Positions 51,754 through 60,830 of a DNA stretch of 64,000 nucleotides are shown piece after piece. The DNA is taken from contig NZ_JBOBFT010000013.1 in assembly GCF_050587525.1 (NCBI RefSeq), positions 78,074 through 142,073 of the forward strand. The letters run 5' to 3'. Within the stretch, counting starts at the first letter, position 1. The number at the start of each line of letters is the position of its first letter. Below the pieces are notes generated by a model. It saw only the letters and a list, made by a program, of their open reading frames with translations, was not told the DNA's origin and ran no database searches. The stretch comes from Plantibacter sp050587525 (GTDB taxonomy: Bacteria; Actinomycetota; Actinomycetes; Actinomycetales; Microbacteriaceae). The position numbers and the translations under genes are program-made.

Positions 51754-53478
51754 CTACCCCGCAGGACCGCCCTTCAGCTCGATGCTGATCTGATCCGCAT
51801 CGAGGTTGGCGAGCGCCGTCGTGAGCGCGGGAGCACTGAAGGCGCCGTCGTCGCGGGCGTCGAGGAGAGCGTTCCGTTTCGCGTTGATCTTCGCGAGCGC
51901 GAGCCGTTTCGCCTCTGAGCTGAACGGATCCCAGACGACGGGTTCGTCAGACGCCGCGTCGAGCGGCTCAGCGTCGTCGAACGGCCGGTCCACGGGGATC
52001 GCCCGCTCGGCGTCCGAACCCGCTTCCGGTGCGACGACGACCGTCGCCGCAGCGTCATCGAGCATCTGCATCATGCGCGTCCGCTCCTCGACGTCGAGCG
52101 GGTCGGCCGTCGCGGGCTTCACCCAGCGGACGACGCGCGCGAGCGTTCCGCCCTGGATGAGGAGCGACGATCCTGCGACGAGGAACGCGATGAGGATGAG
52201 CAGCGAGCGATGCGGCGCATCGTGCGGAATCGTCTGCGCGGCGGCCAACGTCACCGCTCCCCGCATCCCGGCCCACACGACGACCGTCCCCTCGCGCCAG
52301 CCGAGCGGCGCCGCGAGGAAGTAGTCGATGTCCGCGAGCGCGCGACGCATCCGTGTCAGTCCCCGCTCGATGCGGCGGGGTGACGGCGGGGTGCGGCGAC
52401 CCTGGAACCGCTCGTCGTAGCGCTCGGGGTCGCCGATCGTCTCCTGGAACGTCTCGAGGCGCGGTTTCATCAGCTCGCCGCGTCGTGCACGGCGACGGAG
52501 CCCCGCGATGAGCGGTGTCACGTAGGCGGCGCGCACGAGGATCGTGATGACGAGCGCTGCGAGCGCGATCCCCGCAGCGACGAGGAGCCCGTTCGCTTCA
52601 TCGTTCTGGACCTCGGCCACGATCCCCGCGAGCTCGAGTCCCATGATGAGGAAGATCGCGCCCTCGAGGACCATCTCGGCGGCACGCCAGTTCTGCGCCT
52701 CCGCCACCCGATGCTGCGGCGGGAGCAATCGCGGTGCTCGGCGCCCGGTCACGAGTCCGGCGACGACCGCCGCGACGAGACCGGAGGCCCCGAGGAGTTC
52801 GGCGGGGATCGATGCGAGGAACGGCACGGTGAAGGAGATGACGGTGTTGACGGTCGAGTCGGAGATCTTCGACCGCACCCACAGGTTGAGGTACCCGATG
52901 GCGATGCCGATGGCGGTCGCCACGACGACCGCGAACACGAAGTTGCCGAGGACGCCCCACACCGAGATCGATGCGGCGGTGCCGGCGATGGCCGCCCGGA
53001 GCAGCACGAGAGCTGTCGCGTCGTTCAGGAGGCTCTCGCCTTCGAGGACCGCGACGATTCGGCCGGACACCCCCGACCGTTTGACGATCGACGTCGCCAC
53101 GGCATCGGTCGGGCTGACGACGGCGCCGAGGGCGATGCCCCACCAGATGCCGAGATCGGGGATCACGAGCGAGAAGAAGAAGCCGAGGACGATGGACGAC
53201 AGCACGACGAGGACGACCGACAGACCGCCGATGGCCGTGAATTCCCGCCGGAAGTCCATCGCCGGCATCGACACGGACGCCGAGTAGAGCAGCGGTGGCA
53301 GGATCCCCGCGAGGATCCACTCCGGCTCGATGTCGACCACGGGGATGAACGGGAGGAAGCTCACGATGATGCCGACGATGACGAGCAGCAGCGGTGTCGC
53401 GACGCCCACGCGCGGACCGATGACGGCGGCTCCGGCGATCGTGATGAGCCCCAGCACGATGACGAACAGTGGTTCCAC
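51754..53478 (-). CDS. Na+/H+ antiporter, CPA1 family
   Basis: 574 residues. Twelve or so predicted membrane segments include GAVVSPTDAVATSIVKRSGVSGRIVAVLEGESLLNDATALVL, with the conserved PTDAVA and ESLLND acidic residues for ion exchange, and WAGMRGAVTLAAAQ. The C-terminal 120 residues are a cytoplasmic regulatory tail. GTG start with GGAGAGGGGG before it, part of a hairpin. Only 5 bp separate its stop from the convergent rbsK stop. Confidence 0.95.
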   Translation of the reverse strand: MEPLFVIVLGLITIAGAAVIGPRVGVATPLLLVIVGIIVSFLPFIPVVDIEPEWILAGILPPLLYSASVSMPAMDFRREFTAIGGLSVVLVVLSSIVLGFFFSLVIPDLGIWWGIALGAVVSPTDAVATSIVKRSGVSGRIVAVLEGESLLNDATALVLLRAAIAGTAASISVWGVLGNFVFAVVVATAIGIAIGYLNLWVRSKISDSTVNTVISFTVPFLASIPAELLGASGLVAAVVAGLVTGRRAPRLLPPQHRVAEAQNWRAAEMVLEGAIFLIMGLELAGIVAEVQNDEANGLLVAAGIALAALVITILVRAAYVTPLIAGLRRRARRGELMKPRLETFQETIGDPERYDERFQGRRTPPSPRRIERGLTRMRRALADIDYFLAAPLGWREGTVVVWAGMRGAVTLAAAQTIPHDAPHRSLLILIAFLVAGSSLLIQGGTLARVVRWVKPATADPLDVEERTRMMQMLDDAAATVVVAPEAGSDAERAIPVDRPFDDAEPLDAASDEPVVWDPFSSEAKRLALAKINAKRNALLDARDDGAFSAPALTTALANLDADQISIELKGGPAG

Positions 53479-53485
53479 GGCCGCC

Positions 53486-53535
53486 CCCTCTCCCTGTGAT
53501 GTTCCAGCCTACTGATCGGCTGAGCAGGGAGAGGG
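53486..53535 (-). promoter_or_regulatory. Hairpin covering the antiporter ribosome binding site
   Basis: CCCTCTCCCTG (53486-53496) and CAGGGAGAGGG (53525-53535) are exact complements; an inner AGCC/GGCT pair extends the structure. On the minus strand it begins 8 nt after the ABC permease stop and its second arm is the antiporter Shine-Dalgarno, so it may both end the upstream transcript and hide the site. Confidence 0.6.
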
Positions 53536-53542
53536 CGACCCG

Positions 53543-54841
53543 TCACTCGTACCGGAGCGACTCCACCGGGTTCTGCCTGGCCGCCCTCGCAGCCGGCAGC
53601 GTCCCGGCCGCGAACGCGAGCAGCATCACCACGCCGATGATCGTCAGGATCGAGGCCGGCGTGAACGCGATGAGCTGGAGCCCCGGCAAGTCCGCGAACA
53701 GCCGCGTGGACAGGACGTTCCCGACGACCGAGCCGATGAGCATCCCGAGGCCCGTCCCGATCGCACTCCCGAGGAAGCCGATGAAGAGCGCTTCGTAGCT
53801 GAAGAGGCCGAAGACCTTTCCGCTCGACATGCCCATGGCCTTCATGAGGCCGATCTCGCGAGTCCGTTCCTGCACCGACATGAAGAGCGTGTTGATGATG
53901 CCGAAGCTCGCGGCGAGGAGGGCGATCACGGCGAAGGCGTTGAGGACGGTCACGATGGCGTCGATCACGGTCTTGAAGGTGCCGAGCTGTTGCGCGACGG
54001 TCGTCGAGGTGAAGCCTGCATCGGTCAGTCGGTCCTGGAGCGCGGTCACCTGGGAGGCCGACATGGACGGGTCGAAGCGTACAGAGGCCTGCGCGTAGCT
54101 CTCGCTCTCCGCTTGCGTCAGACCTGTCGACTGCGCCGCGTAGAGCGCGTCCATGAGTGCGTCGTTGGGAACCGCGTTCGTTCCCGCGGCCCCCACGCCC
54201 TGTTCCGCGACGCCGATCACGGTCGCATCGACGAGGTGGGTCGCTTTGCTCGCGTCGGTCACCTGGATCGACACGGTCTGCCCGATGGCTTTCGCATCGC
54301 TCCCGAGTCCGAGCGAGGTCACGGCGTTCGCGGGGATCGCCACCTGCAGGTCGCTCGAGGCGTCCGGCTGCGAACCGCTCGCGAGCTGCAGCTTCTGTCC
54401 CTGGACGAACGCGCCGATGCCGATGACGTATTTCCCTCCGTCGTCGTGCTGGATGAAGTCGGCCTTCACGGACTTCGTCGGCTGCACGCTGTCGACCCCG
54501 GTGACCGCGGCGAGCGCATCGAGATCGGTCGGGGTGATGAGGGCGACCGTCCTCTGGCCGCCGGGTCCGGCGCCTCCGCTCGTGACGGTGTCCGGGTCGT
54601 ACTCGCGGGGCCCGTCGGTGGTCGTCGTCGTCGTGTCGGCCGTCTTCGTGACGGTGAGGACGTCGGTCGCCCCGATCGCTCCGACGGTCTGGTCGATGTA
54701 CTGGTTGATGCCGGTGCCGAGGCCCTGGGTGATCGTCAGGGTGAACGCGCCGACGAAGATCGCGAGGATCGTCAGGATCGTTCTGGTTCTGCTCCGGAAG
54801 GTGTTCGCCACAGCCCTTCCGAGGACGTCGAGCGTCTTCAT
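53543..54841 (-). CDS. MacB/FtsX-type ABC exporter permease
   Basis: 432 residues. One N-terminal membrane helix (ILTILAIFVGAFTLTITQGL), a large extracytoplasmic domain (residues 40-290) and three C-terminal helices with the FtsX loop TREIGLMKAMGMSSGKVFGLFSYEALFIGFLG. A short Thr run (TKTADTTTTTTDG) lies near residue 60. The ATG at 54841 overlaps the ATPase stop (ATGA). With the partner ATPase it should export peptides or sense envelope stress by mechanotransmission. Confidence 0.93.
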   Translation of the reverse strand: MKTLDVLGRAVANTFRSRTRTILTILAIFVGAFTLTITQGLGTGINQYIDQTVGAIGATDVLTVTKTADTTTTTTDGPREYDPDTVTSGGAGPGGQRTVALITPTDLDALAAVTGVDSVQPTKSVKADFIQHDDGGKYVIGIGAFVQGQKLQLASGSQPDASSDLQVAIPANAVTSLGLGSDAKAIGQTVSIQVTDASKATHLVDATVIGVAEQGVGAAGTNAVPNDALMDALYAAQSTGLTQAESESYAQASVRFDPSMSASQVTALQDRLTDAGFTSTTVAQQLGTFKTVIDAIVTVLNAFAVIALLAASFGIINTLFMSVQERTREIGLMKAMGMSSGKVFGLFSYEALFIGFLGSAIGTGLGMLIGSVVGNVLSTRLFADLPGLQLIAFTPASILTIIGVVMLLAFAAGTLPAARAARQNPVESLRYE

Positions 54842-55533
54842 GCCGCACGCTCCAGGGTGTCGACGACGAGCCCGTCCCTGACGTACACCCGTCGATCGCA
54901 TCGCGCGGCGAGGTCTTCGTCGTGCGTGACGATCACGAGGGTGATGCCCTGGTCGCGGTTCAACTCGAAGAGGATGTCCTCGACGACCGCCCCCGTGGCG
55001 GTGTCGAGGTTGCCGGTGGGTTCGTCGGCGAAGATGATGCGCGGCTGGTTGACGAGCGCCCGTGCGATGACGGCACGCTGCTTCTGTCCGCCGGAGAGGT
55101 CGGTCGCCTTGTTCTTCGCCTTGTCGGCGAGTTCGAGCTGCGCGAGCGCGTCGAGCCCGATGCGGCGTCGCTCCCGTCGACCGACGCCCGCGATCGTGAG
55201 TGGCAGGATGACGTTGTCGAGCACGGATGCGTTCGGCGTGAGGAAGAACTGCTGGAAGACGAACCCGAAGGTCTTGTTCCGGAGCCGATTGAGCTCCTGG
55301 CCTCGGAGGGTCGCGGTGTCGGACCCGCGCAGGGACACCATCCCTTCGCTCGGGGTGTCGAGGAGCGCGAGCACGTGCATGAGCGTCGACTTCCCGGATC
55401 CGCTCTTGCCGACGATCGCGACGCTCTCCCCCTCCTGCACGTCGATCGAGACGCCTTTCAGCGCGTCGAACCGGGTCTGCCCGCGACCGTACGTCTTGTG
55501 GACGTTCCGCGCGGAGATGATGGGTGCTGCCAT
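54838..55533 (-). CDS. MacB-type ABC exporter ATPase
   Basis: 231 residues. Walker A VGKSGSGKST, Q-loop FVFQQFFL, signature LSGGQKQRAVIARAL, Walker B IIFADEPTGNLD and switch His in VIVTHDEDLA are all intact. The ATG at 55533 has GGAG 6 nt upstream; further in-frame ATGs at 55545 and 55611 lack this. It is divergent from a histidine kinase-response regulator pair 213 bp away, a common arrangement for bacitracin- or antimicrobial-peptide-responsive exporters. Confidence 0.94.
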   Translation of the reverse strand: MAAPIISARNVHKTYGRGQTRFDALKGVSIDVQEGESVAIVGKSGSGKSTLMHVLALLDTPSEGMVSLRGSDTATLRGQELNRLRNKTFGFVFQQFFLTPNASVLDNVILPLTIAGVGRRERRRIGLDALAQLELADKAKNKATDLSGGQKQRAVIARALVNQPRIIFADEPTGNLDTATGAVVEDILFELNRDQGITLVIVTHDEDLAARCDRRVYVRDGLVVDTLERAA

Positions 55534-55746
55534 GGGTGGCTCCATTCGTTCCGATTCAGCTCCTTCAGCCTCCTCGGATCGGCTCCGTCCCGCGTCTGCC
55601 CGTCGTGGCATCTTCGTCTACTGCGTTCGCAGTACGCGGCCTACTGCACGCAGGGGACGCATCCGCGCGCGATCCGCGCCATGCTGGAGTGTGAGCGCTG
55701 GAGTGTGAGGCCCAGCGCACGTCGCACGAGGGAGGCTGAGGCACGG

Positions 55747-57009
55747 ATGAACCCGTTCGGACGCGTTCCCCCCTGGATCACGGACGTGCTCATCGGCGTG
55801 GTGGTCATCGCCGGCGCCCTCGCCCCGTTCGGCAACGCCCCGCGCGTCCAGCTGCATCCGGTCGTGCTGTGCGTCATCGTCCTCCCGGCGCTCATCCTCC
55901 CGCTCCGTCGACGCTGGCCCATCGCGGTCTACGCCGCGTGCGGGGTGCTCTTCTGCACGGGGTTCTTCGTCGGGCTCACTGGCCCGGGCGCCGTGCTCCC
56001 GTTGGCCGTCGCGATGTTCGGGCTCGCGGTGCGACGGGATCGGCTCACCACGATCATCGCCGCGACGAGCGTGATCGTCGTGACCGTCGTCCTGCTGTTC
56101 ATCGTGGGCGGTCCGTTCCTCGATCTGCACGCGATCCAGGTCGCCGTCACGATCGCGTTCGCTGCCGCGGCGGGCGGAGGCACGAGAGCGCGGCACGCCT
56201 ACATCGCCGCGATCACCGATCGGGCGATCCGCGCCGAGGAGACGCGCGAGTCCGAGGCGAGGCGACGTGTCGCCGAGGACCGTTTGCGGATCGCGCAGGA
56301 CCTCCACGACGTCGTGGCGCACGAGATCGCCGTCATCAGCCTCAATGCGGGACTCGCCTCGACGACCATGCAGTCGAAGCCGGAGACGGCGGCGGAAGCG
56401 CTCGTCACGATCCGTCGGGCCGCCCGCTCCGTGCTCACCGAGATCAGCGATCTCCTGACCACGCTTCGCGCCGAGCCGGACGGGCTTCCGATCGGCGACG
56501 GTACGGGCACCGCCCTCGCTCCAACCCCCGGCCTCGCTCCGACCCCCGGCCTCGCGAGACTCGACGAACTCGTGGAACGGTTCGCGGAGAGCGGGCTCGA
56601 GGTCACGACGCGAGTCGAAGGCACCGCCGTCCCGTTGGCCGCCGCGACCGACGGCGTCGCCTACCGTGTTATCCAGGAGGCTCTCACGAACGCCCACAAG
56701 CACGGGCACTCGGGACGGGCGCACGTGCGCGTGCACTACGGTCCGGAGCGACTCGAGATCGTCGTGACGAATCCGATCGTCGGTCTCGGCGGCCCGCACA
56801 CGGCCGTACCCACATCATCGTTTCCACTCACAACCACGACCACACCCACACCCACACCCACACCCACGACTACACCCCCCGGCTACGGCCTCCGCGGCAT
56901 CCGGGAGCGCGTCCAGTCCGTCCGCGGCACGGTGGAGATCCACCCGACGAGGTCGACGTTCCGTCTGCGGGCCGTGCTGCCCGTCGGCGAGGCAGGGAGC
57001 ACCGCATGA
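55747..57009 (+). CDS. NarL-type sensor histidine kinase
   Basis: 420 residues. Four to five membrane segments fill residues 10-140 with almost no extracytoplasmic loop, so it may sense within the membrane or through the ABC exporter. The HisKA_3 box is RLRIAQDLHDVVAHE with H187 as phosphorylation site. The ATPase domain has YRVIQEALTNAHKHG (N box) and GYGLRGIRERV (G2 box); between them a Thr/Pro run (residues about 358-379) is encoded by tandem ACACCC repeats. A 15-bp duplication gives APTPGLAPTPGLA near residue 260. The next gene overlaps its stop (ATGA). Confidence 0.92.
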   Translation: MNPFGRVPPWITDVLIGVVVIAGALAPFGNAPRVQLHPVVLCVIVLPALILPLRRRWPIAVYAACGVLFCTGFFVGLTGPGAVLPLAVAMFGLAVRRDRLTTIIAATSVIVVTVVLLFIVGGPFLDLHAIQVAVTIAFAAAAGGGTRARHAYIAAITDRAIRAEETRESEARRRVAEDRLRIAQDLHDVVAHEIAVISLNAGLASTTMQSKPETAAEALVTIRRAARSVLTEISDLLTTLRAEPDGLPIGDGTGTALAPTPGLAPTPGLARLDELVERFAESGLEVTTRVEGTAVPLAAATDGVAYRVIQEALTNAHKHGHSGRAHVRVHYGPERLEIVVTNPIVGLGGPHTAVPTSSFPLTTTTTPTPTPTPTTTPPGYGLRGIRERVQSVRGTVEIHPTRSTFRLRAVLPVGEAGSTA

Positions 57010-57719
57010 TCAGACTGCTCATCGTCGACGACCAGACACTCATCCGCGCCGCGCTCGTCGGCCTCCTCGACGCCCAGGACGACATCGACGTGGTGCGTGA
57101 AGCGACGAACGGCCGTGAGGGGATCGCGGCCGCGCGTGAGCTGCGTCCGGACGTGGTCCTGATGGACATCCGGATGCCGGAACTCGACGGGATCGCCGCC
57201 ACCACGGAGATCTGCGCCGATCCGGACCTCGCGGCCGTCCGGGTGCTCATCCTGACGACCTTCGAGGACGACGAGAACGTCGTGCGCGCACTCCGCGCCG
57301 GGGCGAGCGGCTTCATCGGGAAGGGGGCGGAGCCGGACGCCATCGTGCAGGCGATCCGGTCCGTCCACCAGGGCGAGAGTCTGCTGTCCCCCGCAGCGAC
57401 GCGCGCGCTCATCGATCGGTTCGTCGGACCGCCGACCGGCTCCTGGAGCGACGGCCCGTCCGCCGCCGCTCTCGCGGAGCTCACGGCACGAGAACGGGAA
57501 GTCCTCCTGCTCGTCGCGACGGGGCAGTCGAACACCGACATCGCCGAATCGCTCGTGATCTCACCGCTCACGGCGAAGACCCACGTGAATCGGGTCATGG
57601 CCAAACTACAGGCCCACGATCGTGCGCAGCTCGTGATCACGGCGTACGAGAGCGGTCTCGTGCGTGCCGGCGATGCGGCTACCCGAGCGCCGCGCGACCC
57701 GACTTCCAGTAGCCGATGA
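57006..57719 (+). CDS. NarL/LuxR-family response regulator
   Basis: 237 residues. Receiver domain with VDDQ (D8/D9), phospho-acceptor D54 in VVLMDIRMPELDG, and K in GFIGKGAE. The LuxR helix-turn-helix is LTAREREVLLLVATGQSNTDIAESLVISPLTAKTHVNRVMAKL. It is coupled to the kinase gene by overlap and probably controls the divergent MacB-type exporter. The 3' end overlaps the convergent siderophore-interacting gene by 41 bp. Confidence 0.95.
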   Translation: MIRLLIVDDQTLIRAALVGLLDAQDDIDVVREATNGREGIAAARELRPDVVLMDIRMPELDGIAATTEICADPDLAAVRVLILTTFEDDENVVRALRAGASGFIGKGAEPDAIVQAIRSVHQGESLLSPAATRALIDRFVGPPTGSWSDGPSAAALAELTAREREVLLLVATGQSNTDIAESLVISPLTAKTHVNRVMAKLQAHDRAQLVITAYESGLVRAGDAATRAPRDPTSSSR

Positions 57720-58485
57720 AGATGATCCCGGATTTCGCGAAGCCGCGTTCGCTCACGAGGTGACGGCGGAGGCCGGTGGCGAGGCCGCTCTCCCCCACGA
57801 TGAAGCTCGCGGGTTCCCCGATCGGGAGTTTCGCCCTGGACACGGTTTCGAGTGCGTACCGTCCTGGGGTCCCAGGTCGGCCGTCACGCGGAAGCCAGTG
57901 CACCGTGACGCCGTCGCGGGCCGGTGTCGGCCGGATGTCGTCGGTGCTCGGCACTTCTAGGAACACCTCCGCACGGAGCGCGAGGTCTGACTGTTCGAGG
58001 ATGCTGAGGATCGCCGGGACCGCGCTTTCGTCACCGACGAGGAGCTGCCACTCCGCACCGCTGTGCGGCAGGTACTGCTTGCCCTCCGGGAAGAGGCCGG
58101 CTTCGTCGCCCGGCTGCGCGTGCGTGGCCCAGAACGAGGCCGGGCTGTCGTCGCCGTGCACGACGAACTCGATGTCGAGTTCAGCGCTCTCCGGTCGGAA
58201 CGCACGGACCGTGTAGTTGCGGACCTGCGGACGCGACGCCGCGGGGATGAGGTAGAACTGGGCGATCCAGCCGTTGCCCGATGCGGTCGGCATCCGGAGA
58301 CCGCGCTGGCCGACCCTTGGGAAGAAGACGCGGATGCACTGGTCGTCGCCGAGGAACTCGAAGCCGTCGAGGGCATCGGAGGTGAACGTGACGGTCACGA
58401 AGTGCGGCGTCGTCCGTTCGACCCGCGCGACCCGCGCCCTGGTCATCTGGCGGTGCTTGGCGTTCTGGATCTTCAACGTGGGCAT
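57679..58485 (-). CDS. Siderophore-interacting protein (FAD-dependent ferric reductase)
   Basis: 268 residues. RNYTVRAFRPE is the FAD-binding motif, LLVGDESAVPAILSIL the NAD(P) region, and GYWKSGRA the family C-terminus. It reduces ferric siderophores in the cytoplasm to release iron. An iron box lies 23 nt upstream. Functionally it partners siderophore uptake, for example by the binding protein at 41551-42540, though far away. Confidence 0.94.
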   Translation of the reverse strand: MPTLKIQNAKHRQMTRARVARVERTTPHFVTVTFTSDALDGFEFLGDDQCIRVFFPRVGQRGLRMPTASGNGWIAQFYLIPAASRPQVRNYTVRAFRPESAELDIEFVVHGDDSPASFWATHAQPGDEAGLFPEGKQYLPHSGAEWQLLVGDESAVPAILSILEQSDLALRAEVFLEVPSTDDIRPTPARDGVTVHWLPRDGRPGTPGRYALETVSRAKLPIGEPASFIVGESGLATGLRRHLVSERGFAKSGIIFIGYWKSGRAALG

Positions 58486-58507
58486 GCGGCTCCTTCGGGA
58501 TGAGCAA

Positions 58508-58526
58508 TTAAGGTAAGCCTAACCTT
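58508..58526. promoter_or_regulatory. DtxR/IdeR iron box
   Basis: TTAAGGTAAGCCTAACCTT is a good 19-bp match to the iron-box consensus, placed over the promoter of the siderophore-interacting protein gene. Confidence 0.85.
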
Positions 58527-58652
58527 TGTCCGCATCTGCGTGCGACTGCTGCACGTTCACGCCCACGCTTGACAGCGCGCACCCCCGAGAGCGCAGACTG
58601 GACGCGGCCGGGCGCATGGACCGCGGCAGACCGCATCGGATGGAGCACACGC

Positions 58653-59615
58653 ATGGAATACGGGCAACTGGGTCGGAGTGGCGTCGAGGTGTCACGACTG
58701 ATCCTCGGCACGATGAACTTCGGGCGGCACACCACGGAGGAGGACTCGTTCGAGATCCTCGACACGGCGCTCGATCACGGCGTGAACTTCATCGACACCG
58801 CCGATGTCTACGGGCCGAACGGGCTGACCGAGGAGATCGTCGGGCGCTGGCTGCAGGCCCGGCCCGCCGCCAGGGACCAGGTGGTCCTCGCAACCAAGGT
58901 CTTCGGCAAGGTCGGCGAAGGGCGCAACGACCGCGGGTTGAGCGCGTTCCACATCCGCCGCGCGGTCGAGGGATCACTCCGCCGCCTGCAGGTCGACCAC
59001 ATCGATCTCTACCAGTTCCACCACATCGACCGGCGTGTGCCGTGGGAGGAGATCTGGACGGCGATCGACGTCCTCATCGATCAGGGCAAGATCAGCTACA
59101 CGGGTTCCTCGAACTTCGCCGGCTGGAACATCGCGGAGGCCCAGGTCCTCCGCCAGAACCAGCACCGACTCGGACTCGTCTCCGAGCAGTCGCTCTACAA
59201 CCTCGTCGCACGTGACGTGGAACGCGAAGTGCTCCCCGCCGCTCAGCGCTTCGGCGTGAGCGTCATCGCGTGGAGCCCGCTGCACGCGGGGCTGCTCGCC
59301 GGATCCTCGCTGCGCGGCGAAGGCACGACGAGACGCGATGCGGATCGCACGGGACAGAAGCGCGGCGCCTCACCCGAGCGGATCGACCGGTTGAGCGCAC
59401 TCGCCGAGGAACTCGACACGACGGCCGCGATCCTCTCGCTCAGCTGGCTCCTGCACCAACCGGGCGTCCTCGGACCCATCATCGGTCCGCGCACGCTCGA
59501 GCACCTGACCTCGGCGTTCGACGCATTCGACCTCCAGCTCGACGAGGCGACGCTCCCGGCGCTCGACGAGATCTTCCCGGCGTTCGGCGCGGCTCCGGAG
59601 GCCTACGCCTGGTGA
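58653..59615 (+). CDS. Aldo/keto reductase
   Basis: 320 residues, TIM barrel. The catalytic tetrad is visible as D and Y in FIDTADVYGPNG, K in VLATKVFGK and H in YQFHHID. The C-terminal GPIIGPRTLEHLTSAFDAFDLQLDEATL is the NADPH-binding end typical of the YajO/Tas-like group. Substrate unknown. GGAG lies about 8 nt before the ATG. Divergent from the siderophore-interacting gene. Confidence 0.93.
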   Translation: MEYGQLGRSGVEVSRLILGTMNFGRHTTEEDSFEILDTALDHGVNFIDTADVYGPNGLTEEIVGRWLQARPAARDQVVLATKVFGKVGEGRNDRGLSAFHIRRAVEGSLRRLQVDHIDLYQFHHIDRRVPWEEIWTAIDVLIDQGKISYTGSSNFAGWNIAEAQVLRQNQHRLGLVSEQSLYNLVARDVEREVLPAAQRFGVSVIAWSPLHAGLLAGSSLRGEGTTRRDADRTGQKRGASPERIDRLSALAEELDTTAAILSLSWLLHQPGVLGPIIGPRTLEHLTSAFDAFDLQLDEATLPALDEIFPAFGAAPEAYAW

Positions 59616-59823
59616 TGCATGGGCTTGGTGATGCAGATGCATGGCCTTGGTCATGCTCCGCGGTCGTCCGGCCGAGGATGGTCGCTGCTGCGGGCACGAC
59701 CCGAATGCTGCCGTAGGCACGGAAGAGCAGTGTCGAGAGCTCCCGACCGAATCATTGAGCGCGGCTAGAGTGTGTCGGATGTGCTCCCGGCTCCGGGTGG
59801 CCGTTCGGGATGGGGACCTCACC

Positions 59824-60666
59824 ATGCAGCAGTCGTACACCCGACGCGAGCTCGACGCCATCGTCGCGACCGTTTCGCCCCGGACGGGCTGGGACTTCTC
59901 CAGGATGGCGACCAGGCGCGCGACCGTGCCCTGGGAGTACGAGGCCGTGGTCGCGGCCCGGATCGGTCCGGGATGTCGGGTGCTGGATGTCGGAACCGGT
60001 GGAGGTGAGCGATTCCTGTCGCTCGCGCCGCGGTTCGTCTCAGACATCGTTTCGGGGGTCGGCGTTTCCCGCGGTGTCTCCGGCCTGGGCATCGACATCG
60101 ACCCGGAGATGGTGGCGATCGCGACGGCGACCGGACGAGAGGTACCCCAGGTGTCGTTCCGCCAGAGCAGCGAACAGCTCGAAACGGTGACGGAGCACTT
60201 CGACGTCATCCTCAACCGGCACGCGCCATTCTCGCTCTCCGCTGTCCGCGACCATCTGGCACCGGACGGTCGGTTCATCACCCAGCAGGTGGGCGAGCGA
60301 AACATGCTGAACATCAAGGGGGTGCTCGGCGGAGGACGTGCGGGTGAGCGGGGTGATGCGGGTGAGGGCGACGATGCGGGCATACGTCCGCTCCCCTCAG
60401 CCCCGATCAGTCGGTCGCAGTTCGAGGGTTCCGGACTCCGGCTCGTGGATTTCCAGGAGTACGACGTCGAGTACGTGGTCGAGGACGCCCAGTCGCTCGT
60501 CTTCTGGTTGCAGGCCCTCGATCTGCTCCACGCCGATGTCGACGGCAGCGAAGCACTCGCCGACGTCGATGCGTTCAACGCGATCCTCGACGGGAACGTG
60601 ATCGACGGCGTGTTCGTGACGAATGAGCATCGGTACCTCGCCGAAGCGGTGCCGCTCCCCCGGTGA
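59824..60666 (+). CDS. Class I SAM-dependent methyltransferase
   Basis: 280 residues. Motif I is CRVLDVGTGGGERFLSLAPRF (about residues 60-80), then GLGIDIDPEMVAIA and FDVILNRHAPFS. The target is unknown; the HAPFS motif is typical of a family of small actinobacterial methyltransferases. A low-complexity Gly/Glu/Asp insert (GRAGERGDAGEGDDAG) lies near residue 180. An in-frame ATG at 59779, 7 nt after a strong -10 TAGAGT (59766-59771), would give a leaderless 295-residue form and may be the true start. Confidence 0.88.
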   Translation: MQQSYTRRELDAIVATVSPRTGWDFSRMATRRATVPWEYEAVVAARIGPGCRVLDVGTGGGERFLSLAPRFVSDIVSGVGVSRGVSGLGIDIDPEMVAIATATGREVPQVSFRQSSEQLETVTEHFDVILNRHAPFSLSAVRDHLAPDGRFITQQVGERNMLNIKGVLGGGRAGERGDAGEGDDAGIRPLPSAPISRSQFEGSGLRLVDFQEYDVEYVVEDAQSLVFWLQALDLLHADVDGSEALADVDAFNAILDGNVIDGVFVTNEHRYLAEAVPLPR

Positions 60667-60726
60667 GGTCGCCGAGCCTCGCCTGCTCGTCCAGGCGGGC
60701 TCTCATCGACACATGGTGCGTACCTT

Positions 60727-60740
60727 ACTGACAAGTCAGT
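60727..60740. promoter_or_regulatory. Palindrome upstream of the surface protein gene
   Basis: ACTGAC, AA, GTCAGT is a perfect 6-bp inverted repeat in the 164-bp gap ahead of 60831. It resembles a TetR-type half-site pair; no regulator gene is beside it. Confidence 0.4.
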
Positions 60741-60806
60741 GATTAACCCCTAAGCTGACCGCGGACGACGAAGTCCCACCCGGGACGCGCCGTCCGTCCC
60801 TGTACG

Positions 60807-60826
60807 ACCTGTTCAAAGGAGAACAC
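60807..60826 (+). promoter_or_regulatory. SD-in-loop leader shared with the BNR gene
   Basis: ACCTGTTCAAAGGAGAACAC is identical to 22341-22360. TGTTC can pair with GAACA so that AAAGGA sits in a 6-nt loop, 4-10 nt before the GTG start. Confidence 0.75.
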
Positions 60827-60830
60827 GCAC

